11,684 nt of DNA, from contig JBGSIZ010000177.1 of assembly GCA_041742255.1 (NCBI GenBank), positions 1 to 11,684 of the forward strand, given 5' to 3'. Within the stretch, counting starts at the first letter, position 1. The number at the start of each line of letters is the position of its first letter. This document shows, piece after piece, positions 1 to 6,296 of this stretch. The DNA is from JBGSIZ01 sp041742255. GTDB lineage: Bacteria; Pseudomonadota; Alphaproteobacteria; Rhodobacterales; Rhodobacteraceae. The position numbers and the translations under genes were made by a program. The notes beneath the pieces were generated by a model, which ran no database searches, was not told the DNA's origin, and saw nothing but the letters and a program-made list of their open reading frames with translations.

Positions 1-492
1 ATGACGCTCAACATCACGCCCGGACCAACATTGTTCGCAGAACGGCCAGAAGTGGTCTGGGGGCTGATCGCATCACTTTTCATCGCCAACTTCGTGCTGC
101 TCTTGATGAACGTCCCGATGGTGAAAATCTTTGTGCGGATCCTCATGGTGCCGCCGGCGGTCTTGTTGCCGGGGGTGACGATGATTTCCTTCGTGGGGAT
201 CTACTCGCTGTCGGGCAGCTACTTTGACCTGCTGCTGATGATCCTGTTCGGGGTCATGGGCTGGGCATTCCGCAAGATGGACATCCCGACGGTTCCGGTC
301 ATTCTGGGCATCCTTTTGGGATATCAGATGGAAAACAACCTCCGGCACGCGATGACACTGTCGGGGGGGGAATGGACCTATCTGTTCTCGTCGCCCATCG
401 CGATCGGGCTGTGGATCTTTGCGGTGCTTGGCTTTGTGGCACCTATGTTCCTGCGGCGGGTGCTGCGCAAACCAACACCTCCGGCGCTCTGA
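1..492 (+). CDS. TctA-family permease, C-terminal part (5' truncated by window)
   Basis: This is the large membrane subunit of a tripartite tricarboxylate transporter (TTT), which takes up carboxylates across the inner membrane with a TctB small subunit and a periplasmic TctC binding protein. About 163 residues are visible against roughly 500 in the family, so the first two thirds lie upstream. The ATG at base 1 is probably an internal methionine. What can be seen is the family's C-terminal block: a GPTLF motif near residue 8, a hydrophobic segment starting WGLIASLF, a long hydrophobic stretch over residues 50–85, an FRKMDIP loop (about 90–96) followed by PVILGILLG, then a last membrane span before a basic tail. 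The TGA at 490–492 shares a base with the next start. Its neighbours suggest it imports the substrate of the AtuA-like/DUF4387 pair. The family is fairly secure; the substrate is unknown. Confidence 0.85.
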   Translation: MTLNITPGPTLFAERPEVVWGLIASLFIANFVLLLMNVPMVKIFVRILMVPPAVLLPGVTMISFVGIYSLSGSYFDLLLMILFGVMGWAFRKMDIPTVPVILGILLGYQMENNLRHAMTLSGGEWTYLFSSPIAIGLWIFAVLGFVAPMFLRRVLRKPTPPAL

Positions 493-1844
493 TGACACGC
501 ATCCTCATCCCCTCGGGCGCATTGGGTCTGGGCTTTGACGCGGACGCCCTTGCGCTGGGGGTGAGGATGAACCCGGACCTCATCGCGATTGACGGGGGGT
601 CCACCGACAGCGGGCCGTCCTATCTGGGACGGGGGGTCAGCAAATACGCGCGGGCCTCGACCAAGGCGGAATGGGGGGCGATCATCGCGGCGCGGGCACA
701 GGCGGGGTGCCCCTTGGTCATCGGGACGGCGGGCACCTGCGGGGCGGACAGCACGGTAGATTGGCTGCTGGACATCACGCGGGACATTCTGCGGGAACAA
801 GGGCTGACAGCACGGATCGCGGTGCTGAAATCGGGACAGGACGCAGGCAGGATCAAATCGGCACTGGCGGCGGGGGACATCACCCCCCTGCCCCACGCAC
901 CGGACATCGACGCGGGCGTGATCGACCAATGCACCAACATCGTGGCGCTGGCGGGGGCGGAACAGATCACGGCGGCGCTGGCAACCGGGGCGGATATCGT
1001 CATCGCCGGGCGGACAACGGACACGGCAATCATCGCGGCCCTGCCGATTGCGCGGGGGGACCACGCGGGGGCGGCATGGCACGCGGCCAAGATCGGGGAA
1101 TGTGGGGCGCTGTGTTCCACGATGCCGCAATCTGGGGTCATCCTGATTGACACGGACGCGACAGGGTTCACGGTGCGACCCCTGGCCGTGGGGGCGCGCT
1201 GCACGCCACATACGGTGTCGGCACACATGCTTTACGAAAACTCGGACCCGTTCATCCTGTATGAACCGGGCGGGCACCTTGATGTGACGGGCACACGCTA
1301 CACGGCACTCGACGACGCCTCGGTGCGGGGCGAAGGGTCGGTCTGGCACCCCTCCCCCCGCTACACCGTCAAACTCGAAGGGGCGCGGGCGGCAGGCTTC
1401 CAGACCATCCTCATGGCACTGGTTCGGGACGCGCGGTATGTGGCCAATATTCAGGCATGGTGCGACGATATCCGGACCCACCACGCGGCCAAGGTGCAGG
1501 CGCGCATGGGGCTGGGGGCGGCAGATTACACGCTGGACATGCGGCTGATCGGGGTGAACGGCACGCTGGGCGCGCTGGAACCCCGGACCACCACCCCGAA
1601 CGAGGCGGGGGTGCTGGCCATCGTCACGGCGGCCACGCAAACCACGGCGAATGATATCGCCAAGATGCTCAACCCCTACCTTCTGCACCACGCTCTGACA
1701 ACGGCCGAGGAAATGCCGACCTTTGCCTTCCCCTTTTCACCTGCGGAAATTGACCGGGGGGCGGCGTGGGAATTCTGCCTCAACCACGTCCTGACCCTGC
1801 GGGACCCGATGGAAGCGTTTTCGCTCACGGTGATAGATGCCTGA
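492..1844 (+). CDS. AtuA-like protein (DUF1446, acyclic terpene utilisation family)
   Basis: This 450-residue protein resembles the DUF1446/AtuA family, named from the acyclic terpene utilisation cluster of Pseudomonas; its biochemical role is not established. Visible blocks are an N-terminal IPSGALGLGF, a glycine-rich AIDGGSTDSGPSYLG (32–46), GTAGTCGAD (78–86), a central VIAGRTTDTA and a YEPGGHLDVTG segment in the second half, all typical of the family. No signal peptide or membrane span is seen, so it should be cytoplasmic. The ATG at 492 overlaps the permease stop by one base; no clear Shine-Dalgarno is visible, so translation is probably coupled. An in-frame ATG at 372 lies inside the permease gene and is unlikely. 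The 3' end overlaps the DUF4387 gene by 8 bases. I infer a catabolic enzyme acting on the imported acid or its CoA ester; which one cannot be told. Confidence 0.85.
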   Translation: MTRILIPSGALGLGFDADALALGVRMNPDLIAIDGGSTDSGPSYLGRGVSKYARASTKAEWGAIIAARAQAGCPLVIGTAGTCGADSTVDWLLDITRDILREQGLTARIAVLKSGQDAGRIKSALAAGDITPLPHAPDIDAGVIDQCTNIVALAGAEQITAALATGADIVIAGRTTDTAIIAALPIARGDHAGAAWHAAKIGECGALCSTMPQSGVILIDTDATGFTVRPLAVGARCTPHTVSAHMLYENSDPFILYEPGGHLDVTGTRYTALDDASVRGEGSVWHPSPRYTVKLEGARAAGFQTILMALVRDARYVANIQAWCDDIRTHHAAKVQARMGLGAADYTLDMRLIGVNGTLGALEPRTTTPNEAGVLAIVTAATQTTANDIAKMLNPYLLHHALTTAEEMPTFAFPFSPAEIDRGAAWEFCLNHVLTLRDPMEAFSLTVIDA

Positions 1845-2139
1845 ACTCGGTCACATCGTCGAAAAGGTGCGCACGAAAAACGCAGGTCCGTTCTGGGTGA
1901 CGGTGGATATCTTCTGCGGATCGCGGGTGGCCTATGACCGGGTGCAGGCGGGCCTGACGACGGCCATGGTGGCGGCGGCGTTCCGGGTGGACACAGACAC
2001 GCTCAAACGGTTCGACATCGCGGATTTGCATGTGGTGAAATTCTCGCTGCCCCGCCCCGCCATTCAGGGGACGATCCATGACCGGGACATGCACGGGGCG
2101 GGCTGGGGCCCGTTGATCGCGGAACTCGAAATCGCGTAA
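1837..2139 (+). CDS. DUF4387 family protein
   Basis: A 100-residue cytoplasmic protein matching the pattern of DUF4387: an N-terminal HIVEKVRTKNAGPFWVTVDI, a central segment ending VVKFSLPRP, and a C-terminal GTIHDRDMHGAGWGPLIAEL. The conserved K, D, R and H residues would suit a ligand-binding or enzyme-subunit role, but no activity is known to me. Genes of this family commonly sit directly after an AtuA-like gene or are fused to it, and the 8-base overlap here supports a two-subunit complex. The start at 1837 gives the full family length. The gene is the last of the operon; the terminator-like repeat begins 7 bases after its stop. Family assignment is good; function is inferred only from the neighbours. 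Confidence 0.82.
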   Translation: MPELGHIVEKVRTKNAGPFWVTVDIFCGSRVAYDRVQAGLTTAMVAAAFRVDTDTLKRFDIADLHVVKFSLPRPAIQGTIHDRDMHGAGWGPLIAELEIA

Positions 2140-2146
2140 AACGACA

Positions 2147-2174
2147 CCGACGCGATACCGTCGGAATACCGACG
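2147..2174. terminator. Bidirectional terminator made of three alternating arms
   Basis: Arms CCGACG (2147–2152), CGTCGG (2159–2164) and CCGACG (2169–2174) allow two mutually exclusive six-pair hairpins. On the plus strand the second hairpin (loop AATA) is followed by CTTTAT and would end the permease/AtuA/DUF4387 transcript. On the minus strand the hairpin of the first two arms (6-base loop) is followed by TGTCGTTTT and would end the tRNA-His transcript. The T-runs are short, so efficiency is uncertain. Confidence 0.6.
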
Positions 2175-2201
2175 CTTTATCCAACCGCATTTTAGGGGAA
2201 A

Positions 2202-2278
2202 TGGTACCGCCTTCCTGGCTTGAACAGGAGACCTCTGGATCCACAATCCAGCGCTCTAACCAACTGAGCTAAGGCGGC
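2202..2278 (-). tRNA. tRNA-His (GTG anticodon)
   Basis: A complete 77-base cloverleaf reads on the minus strand. The acceptor arms GCCGCCT and AGGCGGT pair with a G1·U72 wobble; the D arm starts TAGCTCAG; the anticodon arm is CTGGA-TTGTGGA-TCCAG with GTG at 2244–2242; the T arm is TCCTG-TTCAAGC-CAGGA. The discriminator is A73 and the CCA end is encoded. The base before G1 is T, so the G-1 that marks histidine tRNA in most bacteria is not encoded. The U72/A73, no-G-1 form is the known alphaproteobacterial variant, read by a matching divergent HisRS. A leader hairpin (GGGCGG/CCGCCC, 2284–2300) lies just upstream. A weak promoter-like pair (TTGGTT at 2371–2366, CATAAT at 2349–2344, spacing 16) lies further up. 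Confidence 0.96.
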
Positions 2279-2417
2279 ACTGGGGGCGGAATTACCGCCC
2301 ACGGGGGCGGATTGCAAGCCCGGATTGCACCCTATGACAGGTCATTATGACCCGCACCGCTTGCCAACCAACCTCTGCGCGCGTTAAGACAAATCCTTGC
2401 ATACGCCAGAGGTTCCC

Positions 2418-2615
2418 ATGCCCATCAACACCGAACGCGACGTCGAAGCAAACCTGCAAATCGGTCCCACCGATCTGGGCATGGTGCGGCTGTTCATTTC
2501 TGCCGGGACCACCGAAATCCCGATGGATTTCGAACCCGAAGAAGCCGAAGAAATCGCCGAGGAAATCCTCGCCGCCGTCCGCGCCGCACGGGCCGTCAGC
2601 CCCCGGAAAAAGTGA
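2418..2615 (+). CDS. Small DUF6324-like protein
   Basis: A 65-residue acidic protein of the kind annotated DUF6324 in Rhodobacteraceae. Visible features are the N-terminal MPINTERDVEANLQIGPTD, a central MVRLFISAGTTEIPMDF likely forming beta strands, then an acidic helix EPEEAEEIAEEILAAVRAA (residues 39–57) and a basic tail. No cysteine, signal peptide or membrane segment is present. The ATG at 2418 is preferred over the in-frame ATG at 2397 because AGAGG lies six bases before it and the family begins with MPINTERD. The gene converges on the MmcB-like gene and their 3' ends overlap by 20 bp. Function is unknown. The assignment comes from memory of the conserved N-terminus. Confidence 0.8.
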   Translation: MPINTERDVEANLQIGPTDLGMVRLFISAGTTEIPMDFEPEEAEEIAEEILAAVRAARAVSPRKK

Positions 2616-3057
2616 TCCCGGGATCGCGCGCCACATGGGCGCGCAACGCGGCGTGGCGGGCGAATTTATGCACCATCACCTTGCGGCGGGCGGGGGGTAG
2701 TCTGGTCTCCGGCCCCATCCGCAATATCTCGGCGCCGTACCCATCCGCGATAATCAGCCCGGTATCCAAGGGCAACAAATCGCTGGGAAAATCGGCATCC
2801 ACGGCCCAGAAAAACCGATCCGCCCATTCCAGATAATTGTGCCATTTGGCATCTGTCTGAAAATCGCTGCGGCCGGATTTGCACTCGATGATCCACACCT
2901 CGCCCTTGGGGCCCAACGCCATCACATCGACCCGCAATCCCGGTGCCGGCACCAGTTCCTCGACGGTGACAAAGTTGTGGTCGAGCAGATGACGGCACAC
3001 ACCCCGGGCCAAAATCTGGCCGGGTTTGCGGGGAACTAGGGGGGCGTCATCTCTCAT
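2596..3057 (-). CDS. MmcB-like DNA repair protein (PD-(D/E)XK nuclease fold)
   Basis: A 153-residue protein resembling MmcB, an alphaproteobacterial DNA-damage-response protein first described in Caulobacter. The nuclease-like core is visible: EEL at 33–35, Asp44 in RVDV, then WIIECK with Glu58 and Lys60, which together form the D…ExK signature. Conserved SGRSDFQTDAKWHNYLEWADRF follows as short pieces over 61–82, and a C-terminal arginine-rich segment (RRKVMVHKFARHAALRA) ends the domain. The ATG at 3057 places the core at the usual distance from the N-terminus; a longer in-frame start at 3180 adds 41 residues of atypical sequence and is rejected. No strong Shine-Dalgarno is seen. A role in repair and a nuclease activity are inferred from the family. 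No LexA box was recognised upstream. Confidence 0.85.
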   Translation of the reverse strand: MRDDAPLVPRKPGQILARGVCRHLLDHNFVTVEELVPAPGLRVDVMALGPKGEVWIIECKSGRSDFQTDAKWHNYLEWADRFFWAVDADFPSDLLPLDTGLIIADGYGAEILRMGPETRLPPARRKVMVHKFARHAALRAHVARDPGITFSGG

Positions 3058-3231
3058 GTCAGGAATATGAACAATTCGGGAACATCGGTCAAGCGGCTGC
3101 CGGAACAGGCCCGCGTTTCGGGCAAAACCGTGGCAAGGTGACCCGGCGTCACTCCTGACAAAACCACCCTCCCGCCTCATTTCTGCCGTGGACCCGCGCG
3201 ATCAAAGATTAACGTGACACAGGACATCGCC

Positions 3232-3387
3232 ATGACCCTCCTCGCCCAGTTCTTCGCAAACGTGTCGTTTCTCGAGGTCGGTCTGACCTTTGTGGCGATC
3301 GGCGTCATCGAGCGGGCGCTCTTGTTGCTGCCAGAAACCATCGTGGGCAACGGCGGCTGGCTCCTGGACCTCGGCCCCCGCATCTAA
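3232..3387 (+). CDS. Possible 51-aa hydrophobic peptide
   Basis: This short open frame encodes a 51-residue peptide with a hydrophobic stretch from about residue 12 to 34 (SFLEVGLTFVAIGVIERALLLL), interrupted by one Glu-Arg pair, so it could be a small membrane protein. AGGA lies 8 bases before the ATG. An in-frame GTG at 3214 would add six residues. I do not recognise the product. It sits divergently from the MmcB-like gene and about 50 bases upstream of the structured RNA candidate; it could be a real small gene or chance coding in GC-rich DNA. If it is not real, 3058–3603 holds no protein gene. Confidence 0.4.
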   Translation: MTLLAQFFANVSFLEVGLTFVAIGVIERALLLLPETIVGNGGWLLDLGPRI

Positions 3388-3403
3388 CGTCGCGCCTGAC
3401 CCC

Positions 3404-3432
3404 TTGCCGACCCCCCAACATCGCCCTAGATG
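3404..3432 (+). promoter_or_regulatory. Promoter-like sequence for the structured RNA
   Basis: TTGCCG (3404–3409) and TAGATG (3427–3432) are 17 bases apart, in the sigma-70 geometry. Transcription would start near 3439–3440, exactly where the outer stem of the predicted RNA begins. The -10 match is moderate. A hairpin AACATC/GATGTT (3417–3422 with 3429–3434) overlaps the -10 region. Confidence 0.4.
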
Positions 3433-3439
3433 TTGTAAC

Positions 3440-3600
3440 GGCGAGTTTCTGCCCCTCTCGTGACCAGCGCTTACATTCCAGTGGCCTTAAGCAAATCCGA
3501 GGGAGCTGGCTCTGTTCAGGCTCAGGTCTGATTATCTGGCGCCCACCTGTACATACAGGTCCTCGGGAATAAAGCGTCCACGGTTGCCGCGGTTCTCGCC
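3440..3600 (+). ncRNA. Candidate structured non-coding RNA, possibly 6S-like
   Basis: No coding frame stands out here, but the sequence folds into a nested rod. The outer stem is GGCGAG (3440–3445) with CTCGCC (3595–3600). Inside it CGTG (3459–3462) pairs with CACG (3579–3582), CGCTT (3468–3472) with AAGCG (3571–3575 region), ATTC(C) with GGAAT, and CCGAGG (3497–3503 region) with CCTCGG (3561–3566). The tip carries ACCTGT-ACAT-ACAGGT (3545–3560). An unpaired segment AGTGGCCTTAAGCAAAT lies on the 5' side only. Length near 160 nt, paired ends and a large internal opening recall 6S RNA (ssrS), but the usual neighbours (zapA, fau) are absent and I recognise no decisive 6S sequence. A minus-strand transcript trailing the small membrane-protein gene is also possible; the plus strand is favoured because of the promoter-like sequence. 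No strong T-tract terminator follows. Confidence 0.5.
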
Positions 3601-3603
3601 ACT

Positions 3604-3921
3604 TTAACCCTTGCGGGGGTGCCGCACTGTGCGGGCTTGGGCCTGCACGGGGATCGGCATCAGATCATCGGGTGTCTTGTGACCCCGGTCATCGTCATCC
3701 GTGTCGGCCATGCCCATGACAACAATGGCAAATTGCACGCTGGCAAACACGATGCCGTTCAGCATGAACAAGATCACAGCGGCCAGAATACCCACGTCAG
3801 ACGTGCTTACCAGATGCCACAGCCCGGCCACGTTGAACCAAAACAACAGCCCGACAAACACGGCGGACAGGGCAAAACCGATGAAAACCTGACGGATATA
3901 CAGACGGATCAATGCGGGCAT
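3604..3921 (-). CDS. Small two-span membrane protein downstream of nusB
   Basis: A 105-residue protein of unknown function. Two hydrophobic segments are visible, about residues 10–30 and 43–70, separated by a short loop (LWHLVSTSD). A hydrophilic tail with an acidic cluster, DTDDDD at 73–78, and a basic end (RTVRHPRKG) follows. The N-terminus is basic, suggesting both ends face the cytoplasm. The ATG at 3921 is chosen because GGAGG sits five bases upstream; an in-frame ATG at 3942 lies before that site. It is the last gene of the riboflavin/nusB cluster, 80 bases after nusB. A GTCGC/GCGAC hairpin (3981–3994) in that gap could cut its expression relative to nusB. Nothing in it points to riboflavin chemistry. 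Confidence 0.75.
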   Translation of the reverse strand: MPALIRLYIRQVFIGFALSAVFVGLLFWFNVAGLWHLVSTSDVGILAAVILFMLNGIVFASVQFAIVVMGMADTDDDDRGHKTPDDLMPIPVQAQARTVRHPRKG

Positions 3922-4001
3922 GGGGGCCTCCAATCGGCGCAACCGTCCGCCAAACGGCCCGTCACCACAAGGCGCAAGGTGTCGCAGCGGCGACGCTCCG
4001 C

Positions 4002-4505
4002 TCAGGCGCCCTTGGTCTCAAACGCCTCGGGCCGGGCCTCGTGGGCCATATGGTCCAGCACGGCGTTCACGAATTTCGGCTCTTTTCCATCCGGAAAAAA
4101 CGCAACGGCGACGCCTACAAATTCGGAAATGACCACCTTGGGCGGGGTCACGGCGGCGATCAATTCGGCACCTGCAGCCCGGAACAAGGCGCGCAGGGTC
4201 GGGTCAATCCGGGCGATGGGCCATTTGGCCACCAACGCACGGTCGGTTAACTGGTCGATCTTGGCCTGTTCATCCACGGCGCGCTCCATTAGGGCGCGGA
4301 ACGTGGCGGGATCGCCTTCGATCATCTCATCACCATCATACACCGCACCGAACCGATGGGTTTCGAATTCCACAATGATGGTATCCACGGTCTGGCCGCT
4401 GGACTCCATCTGAAACAGGGCCTGCACGGCATACAGGCGGGCGGCGGATTTCATCGCCCTTTTCTGGTCCCGTTTCTGGGCTTGGCGGTCGGTGGTTTGT
4501 GTCAT
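4002..4505 (-). CDS. nusB: Transcription antitermination factor NusB
   Basis: NusB binds boxA RNA with NusE (ribosomal protein S10) and keeps RNA polymerase processive, above all on rRNA operons. The 167 residues carry the family's N-terminal helix signature, SAARLYAVQALFQME, followed by a helical bundle with DGDEMIEGD, a central ERAVDEQAKIDQL helix, RIDPTLRALFRAAGAEL and the C-terminal PKVVISEFVGVA…KFVNAVLDHMA helices. An N-terminal lysine/arginine-rich stretch (KRDQKRAMKS) fits RNA binding. The start at 4505 overlaps the ribH stop in an ATGA arrangement, so translation is likely coupled. A ribH–nusB pair is common in bacteria. Product identity is firm. Confidence 0.95.
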   Translation of the reverse strand: MTQTTDRQAQKRDQKRAMKSAARLYAVQALFQMESSGQTVDTIIVEFETHRFGAVYDGDEMIEGDPATFRALMERAVDEQAKIDQLTDRALVAKWPIARIDPTLRALFRAAGAELIAAVTPPKVVISEFVGVAVAFFPDGKEPKFVNAVLDHMAHEARPEAFETKGA

Positions 4506-5044
4506 GCGGGGGTTGTGTCGCTGCTGCCTTTGCGGGCGAGCAGGATCTCTCCTGTAAATCCGACGCCCTTGTCGGCGCGGGACCACTTACGAGACAGGGC
4601 GATCAGGTGCAAGGCCGCAGCAGCGGCACCGCCACCTTTGTTCTGTCCGGCAACCTCGGCGCGGGCTTGGGCCTGCGCCTCGTTCTCGACGGTCAGGATT
4701 CCATTGCCAATGCACAACCCCTGCAACCCTAACAGGGTCAAGGCACGGCTCGAATCGTTGCACACGGTGTCGTAATGGGTCGTTTCGCCCCGAATGACAC
4801 AGCCCAGCGCGACATACCCGTCAAAGTTGGACATCCGGCCCGCGATCCCGATGGCGGTCGGGATTTCCAACGCGCCGGGCACCTCGACCAGATCCCAGGT
4901 GCCGCCCACGGCCTCGATCTCGGCCTTGGCCCCGGCCACCAATGCATCCGCAATCTGGCGGTAATAGGGGGCGACGACGATCAACATCTTGACGGGGGTG
5001 TCAAACGTGGGCCGCTCAAGGGTATAATGGGACGGACCAGCCAT
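4502..5044 (-). CDS. ribH: 6,7-dimethyl-8-ribityllumazine synthase
   Basis: RibH condenses 5-amino-6-ribitylaminouracil with 3,4-dihydroxy-2-butanone 4-phosphate, the penultimate step of riboflavin synthesis, in the cytoplasm. The 180 residues show the family motifs: VEVPGALEIP (53–62), GCVIRGETTHYDTV (81–94) with the catalytic His90, GNGILTVEN (113–121), Arg128 for phosphate binding, and a GGGAAAAAL helix (137–145). The N-terminal substrate loop reads APYYRQIADAL. The protein is a little longer than typical (about 155) because of a 17-residue N-terminal lead and a C-terminal tail. Its start codon shares one base with the ribBX stop and its stop overlaps the nusB start, so the three are read as one coupled unit. 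Confidence 0.96.
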   Translation of the reverse strand: MAGPSHYTLERPTFDTPVKMLIVVAPYYRQIADALVAGAKAEIEAVGGTWDLVEVPGALEIPTAIGIAGRMSNFDGYVALGCVIRGETTHYDTVCNDSSRALTLLGLQGLCIGNGILTVENEAQAQARAEVAGQNKGGGAAAAALHLIALSRKWSRADKGVGFTGEILLARKGSSDTTPA

Positions 5045-6174
5045 CAGTATTTCTCCGAGATTTTGCGGGTGCCCACGATTTCAAGACCATAGGCGTCCAG
5101 ACCCACCACCTTGGGCTTGGGCGAATTGGTCAACAGGATGATCTGGGACAACCCCAGCGACGACAATATCTGCGCGCCCAGACCGTATTGGCGCAATGTC
5201 TGCGGCGAGGCTTCCTCGGACGCGACCAGCTTCATATGCAGGTCGCGCAGCAGCACCAGCGCACCGCGCCCTTCGGCGGCGATCAATTCCATGGAATCGC
5301 CAAATTCACGGGACCGCCCGGCGGGTCCGGTGCCCACCACGTCCAGCAACGGGTCCATCGCATGCATCCGCACGATGACCGGTTCCGGGCCGGTGATATC
5401 CCCCATGAACAAGGCGATATGCTCGGCCCCTTGGGTTTCATCGGTGTAGACCCGCATCTGCCATTCGCCACCAAACTCGGATTGGATGGTTTGTTCGGCA
5501 ACAACCTTGACCAGATTGTCATGACGGCGGCGATACGAAATCAGGTCGGAAATCGTCCCGATCTTCAGGTTGTGTTTCTGGGCAAACGCCACCAGATCGG
5601 GCAACCGGGCCATGGACCCGTCGTCATTCATGATCTCGCAAATCACACCAGACGGGTTCAATCCGGCCAGACGGCTGATATCCACGGCGGCCTCGGTATG
5701 CCCGGCGCGGACCAAAACGCCACCATCGCGGGCGCGCAACGGGAACACATGGCCAGGCGTGGCAATGTCGGTGGACCCTTTGGCGGCATCAATCGCCACC
5801 GACACGGTGCGGGCGCGGTCGTGGGCAGAAATGCCGGTAGACACTCCTTCGCGGGCTTCGATGGAAATGGTAAATGCGGTTTCGTGCCGGGACGAATTGT
5901 TGGTGGACATCAGGTGCAGACCCAGTTGGTCGATCCGCTGCGATGTCAGCGACAAACAAATCAGGCCGCGCCCGTGGGTCGCCATGAAATTGATCGCGTC
6001 GGGGGTCGCCATTTGGGCGGGGATCACCAGATCGCCTTCGTTCTCGCGGTCTTCGTGGTCCACCAGAATGAACATCCGGCCATTGCGGGCATCGTTGATG
6101 ATGTCCTCGATGTTGGAAATCGCATCGGACCAGTCCCGTTCTACCGGACCGGGCGTTTCAAATGGCAGGCTCAT
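5044..6174 (-). CDS. ribB: RibBX: DHBP synthase fused to a degenerate GTP cyclohydrolase II domain
   Basis: The N-terminal half (to about residue 215) is 3,4-dihydroxy-2-butanone 4-phosphate synthase, making the four-carbon riboflavin precursor from ribulose 5-phosphate. Its motifs are intact: DHEDRENEGDLV (39–50), HGRGLICLSL (67–76), TGISAHDRA (113–121) and TPGHVFPLRARDGG (139–152) with catalytic His142. The C-terminal half (about 220–376) has the outline of RibA (IVRMHAMDPLLDV, EGRGALVLL, QYGLGAQIL) but contains no cysteine, so the three zinc ligands of GTP cyclohydrolase II are missing and it should not have that activity. This matches the proteobacterial RibBX variant known from the literature. 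A GAGGGG Shine-Dalgarno lies six bases before the ATG at 6174. True RibA must be elsewhere. Confidence 0.94.
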   Translation of the reverse strand: MSLPFETPGPVERDWSDAISNIEDIINDARNGRMFILVDHEDRENEGDLVIPAQMATPDAINFMATHGRGLICLSLTSQRIDQLGLHLMSTNNSSRHETAFTISIEAREGVSTGISAHDRARTVSVAIDAAKGSTDIATPGHVFPLRARDGGVLVRAGHTEAAVDISRLAGLNPSGVICEIMNDDGSMARLPDLVAFAQKHNLKIGTISDLISYRRRHDNLVKVVAEQTIQSEFGGEWQMRVYTDETQGAEHIALFMGDITGPEPVIVRMHAMDPLLDVVGTGPAGRSREFGDSMELIAAEGRGALVLLRDLHMKLVASEEASPQTLRQYGLGAQILSSLGLSQIILLTNSPKPKVVGLDAYGLEIVGTRKISEKY

Positions 6175-6234
6175 CGCAATCCCCTCGTGTGACGTGTTCG
6201 GAAATAGACCAGCGCGGCCACCATGGAAAGGGGG

Positions 6235-6285
6235 TGCAGGGGGAAACCAAGGTGGAGCGGGGCACGGCCCCTGTGCACCCCTGCA
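6235..6285 (-). repeat. Inverted repeat in the ribBX leader
   Basis: The 122-base gap upstream of ribBX holds an outer dyad, TGCAGGGG (6235–6242) with CCCCTGCA (6278–6285), around an inner hairpin GGGGC-ACG-GCCCC (6259–6271). It could be a structured leader or a weak attenuator between the upstream gene and ribBX. No FMN-riboswitch consensus segments are recognisable in it, and no T-run follows. Competing pairings exist, so the fold is uncertain. Confidence 0.35.
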
Positions 6286-6296
6286 TCCGGCGGGCG

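Noticed and set aside
378..1691. Long open frame antisense to the AtuA-like gene
   Set aside because: Its translation is rich in arginine, proline and histidine with no family pattern, typical of a GC-rich shadow; the plus-strand gene explains the region.
3440..3600. SRP RNA, tmRNA or RNase P RNA as the identity of the structured stretch
   Set aside because: The SRP GGAAGGAAGCAGC core, tmRNA acceptor sequences and the RNase P GAGGAAAGTCC motif are all absent on both strands.
5188..6192. Long plus-strand frame across ribBX
   Set aside because: It is antisense to a well-supported enzyme and has low-complexity Gly/His/Gln-rich translation.
6171..6224. A 17-codon frame upstream of ribBX whose TGA overlaps the ribBX ATG, like a leader peptide
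   Set aside because: It has no Shine-Dalgarno and no recognisable composition such as codon runs; ATGA-type overlaps arise often by chance in this GC-rich DNA.
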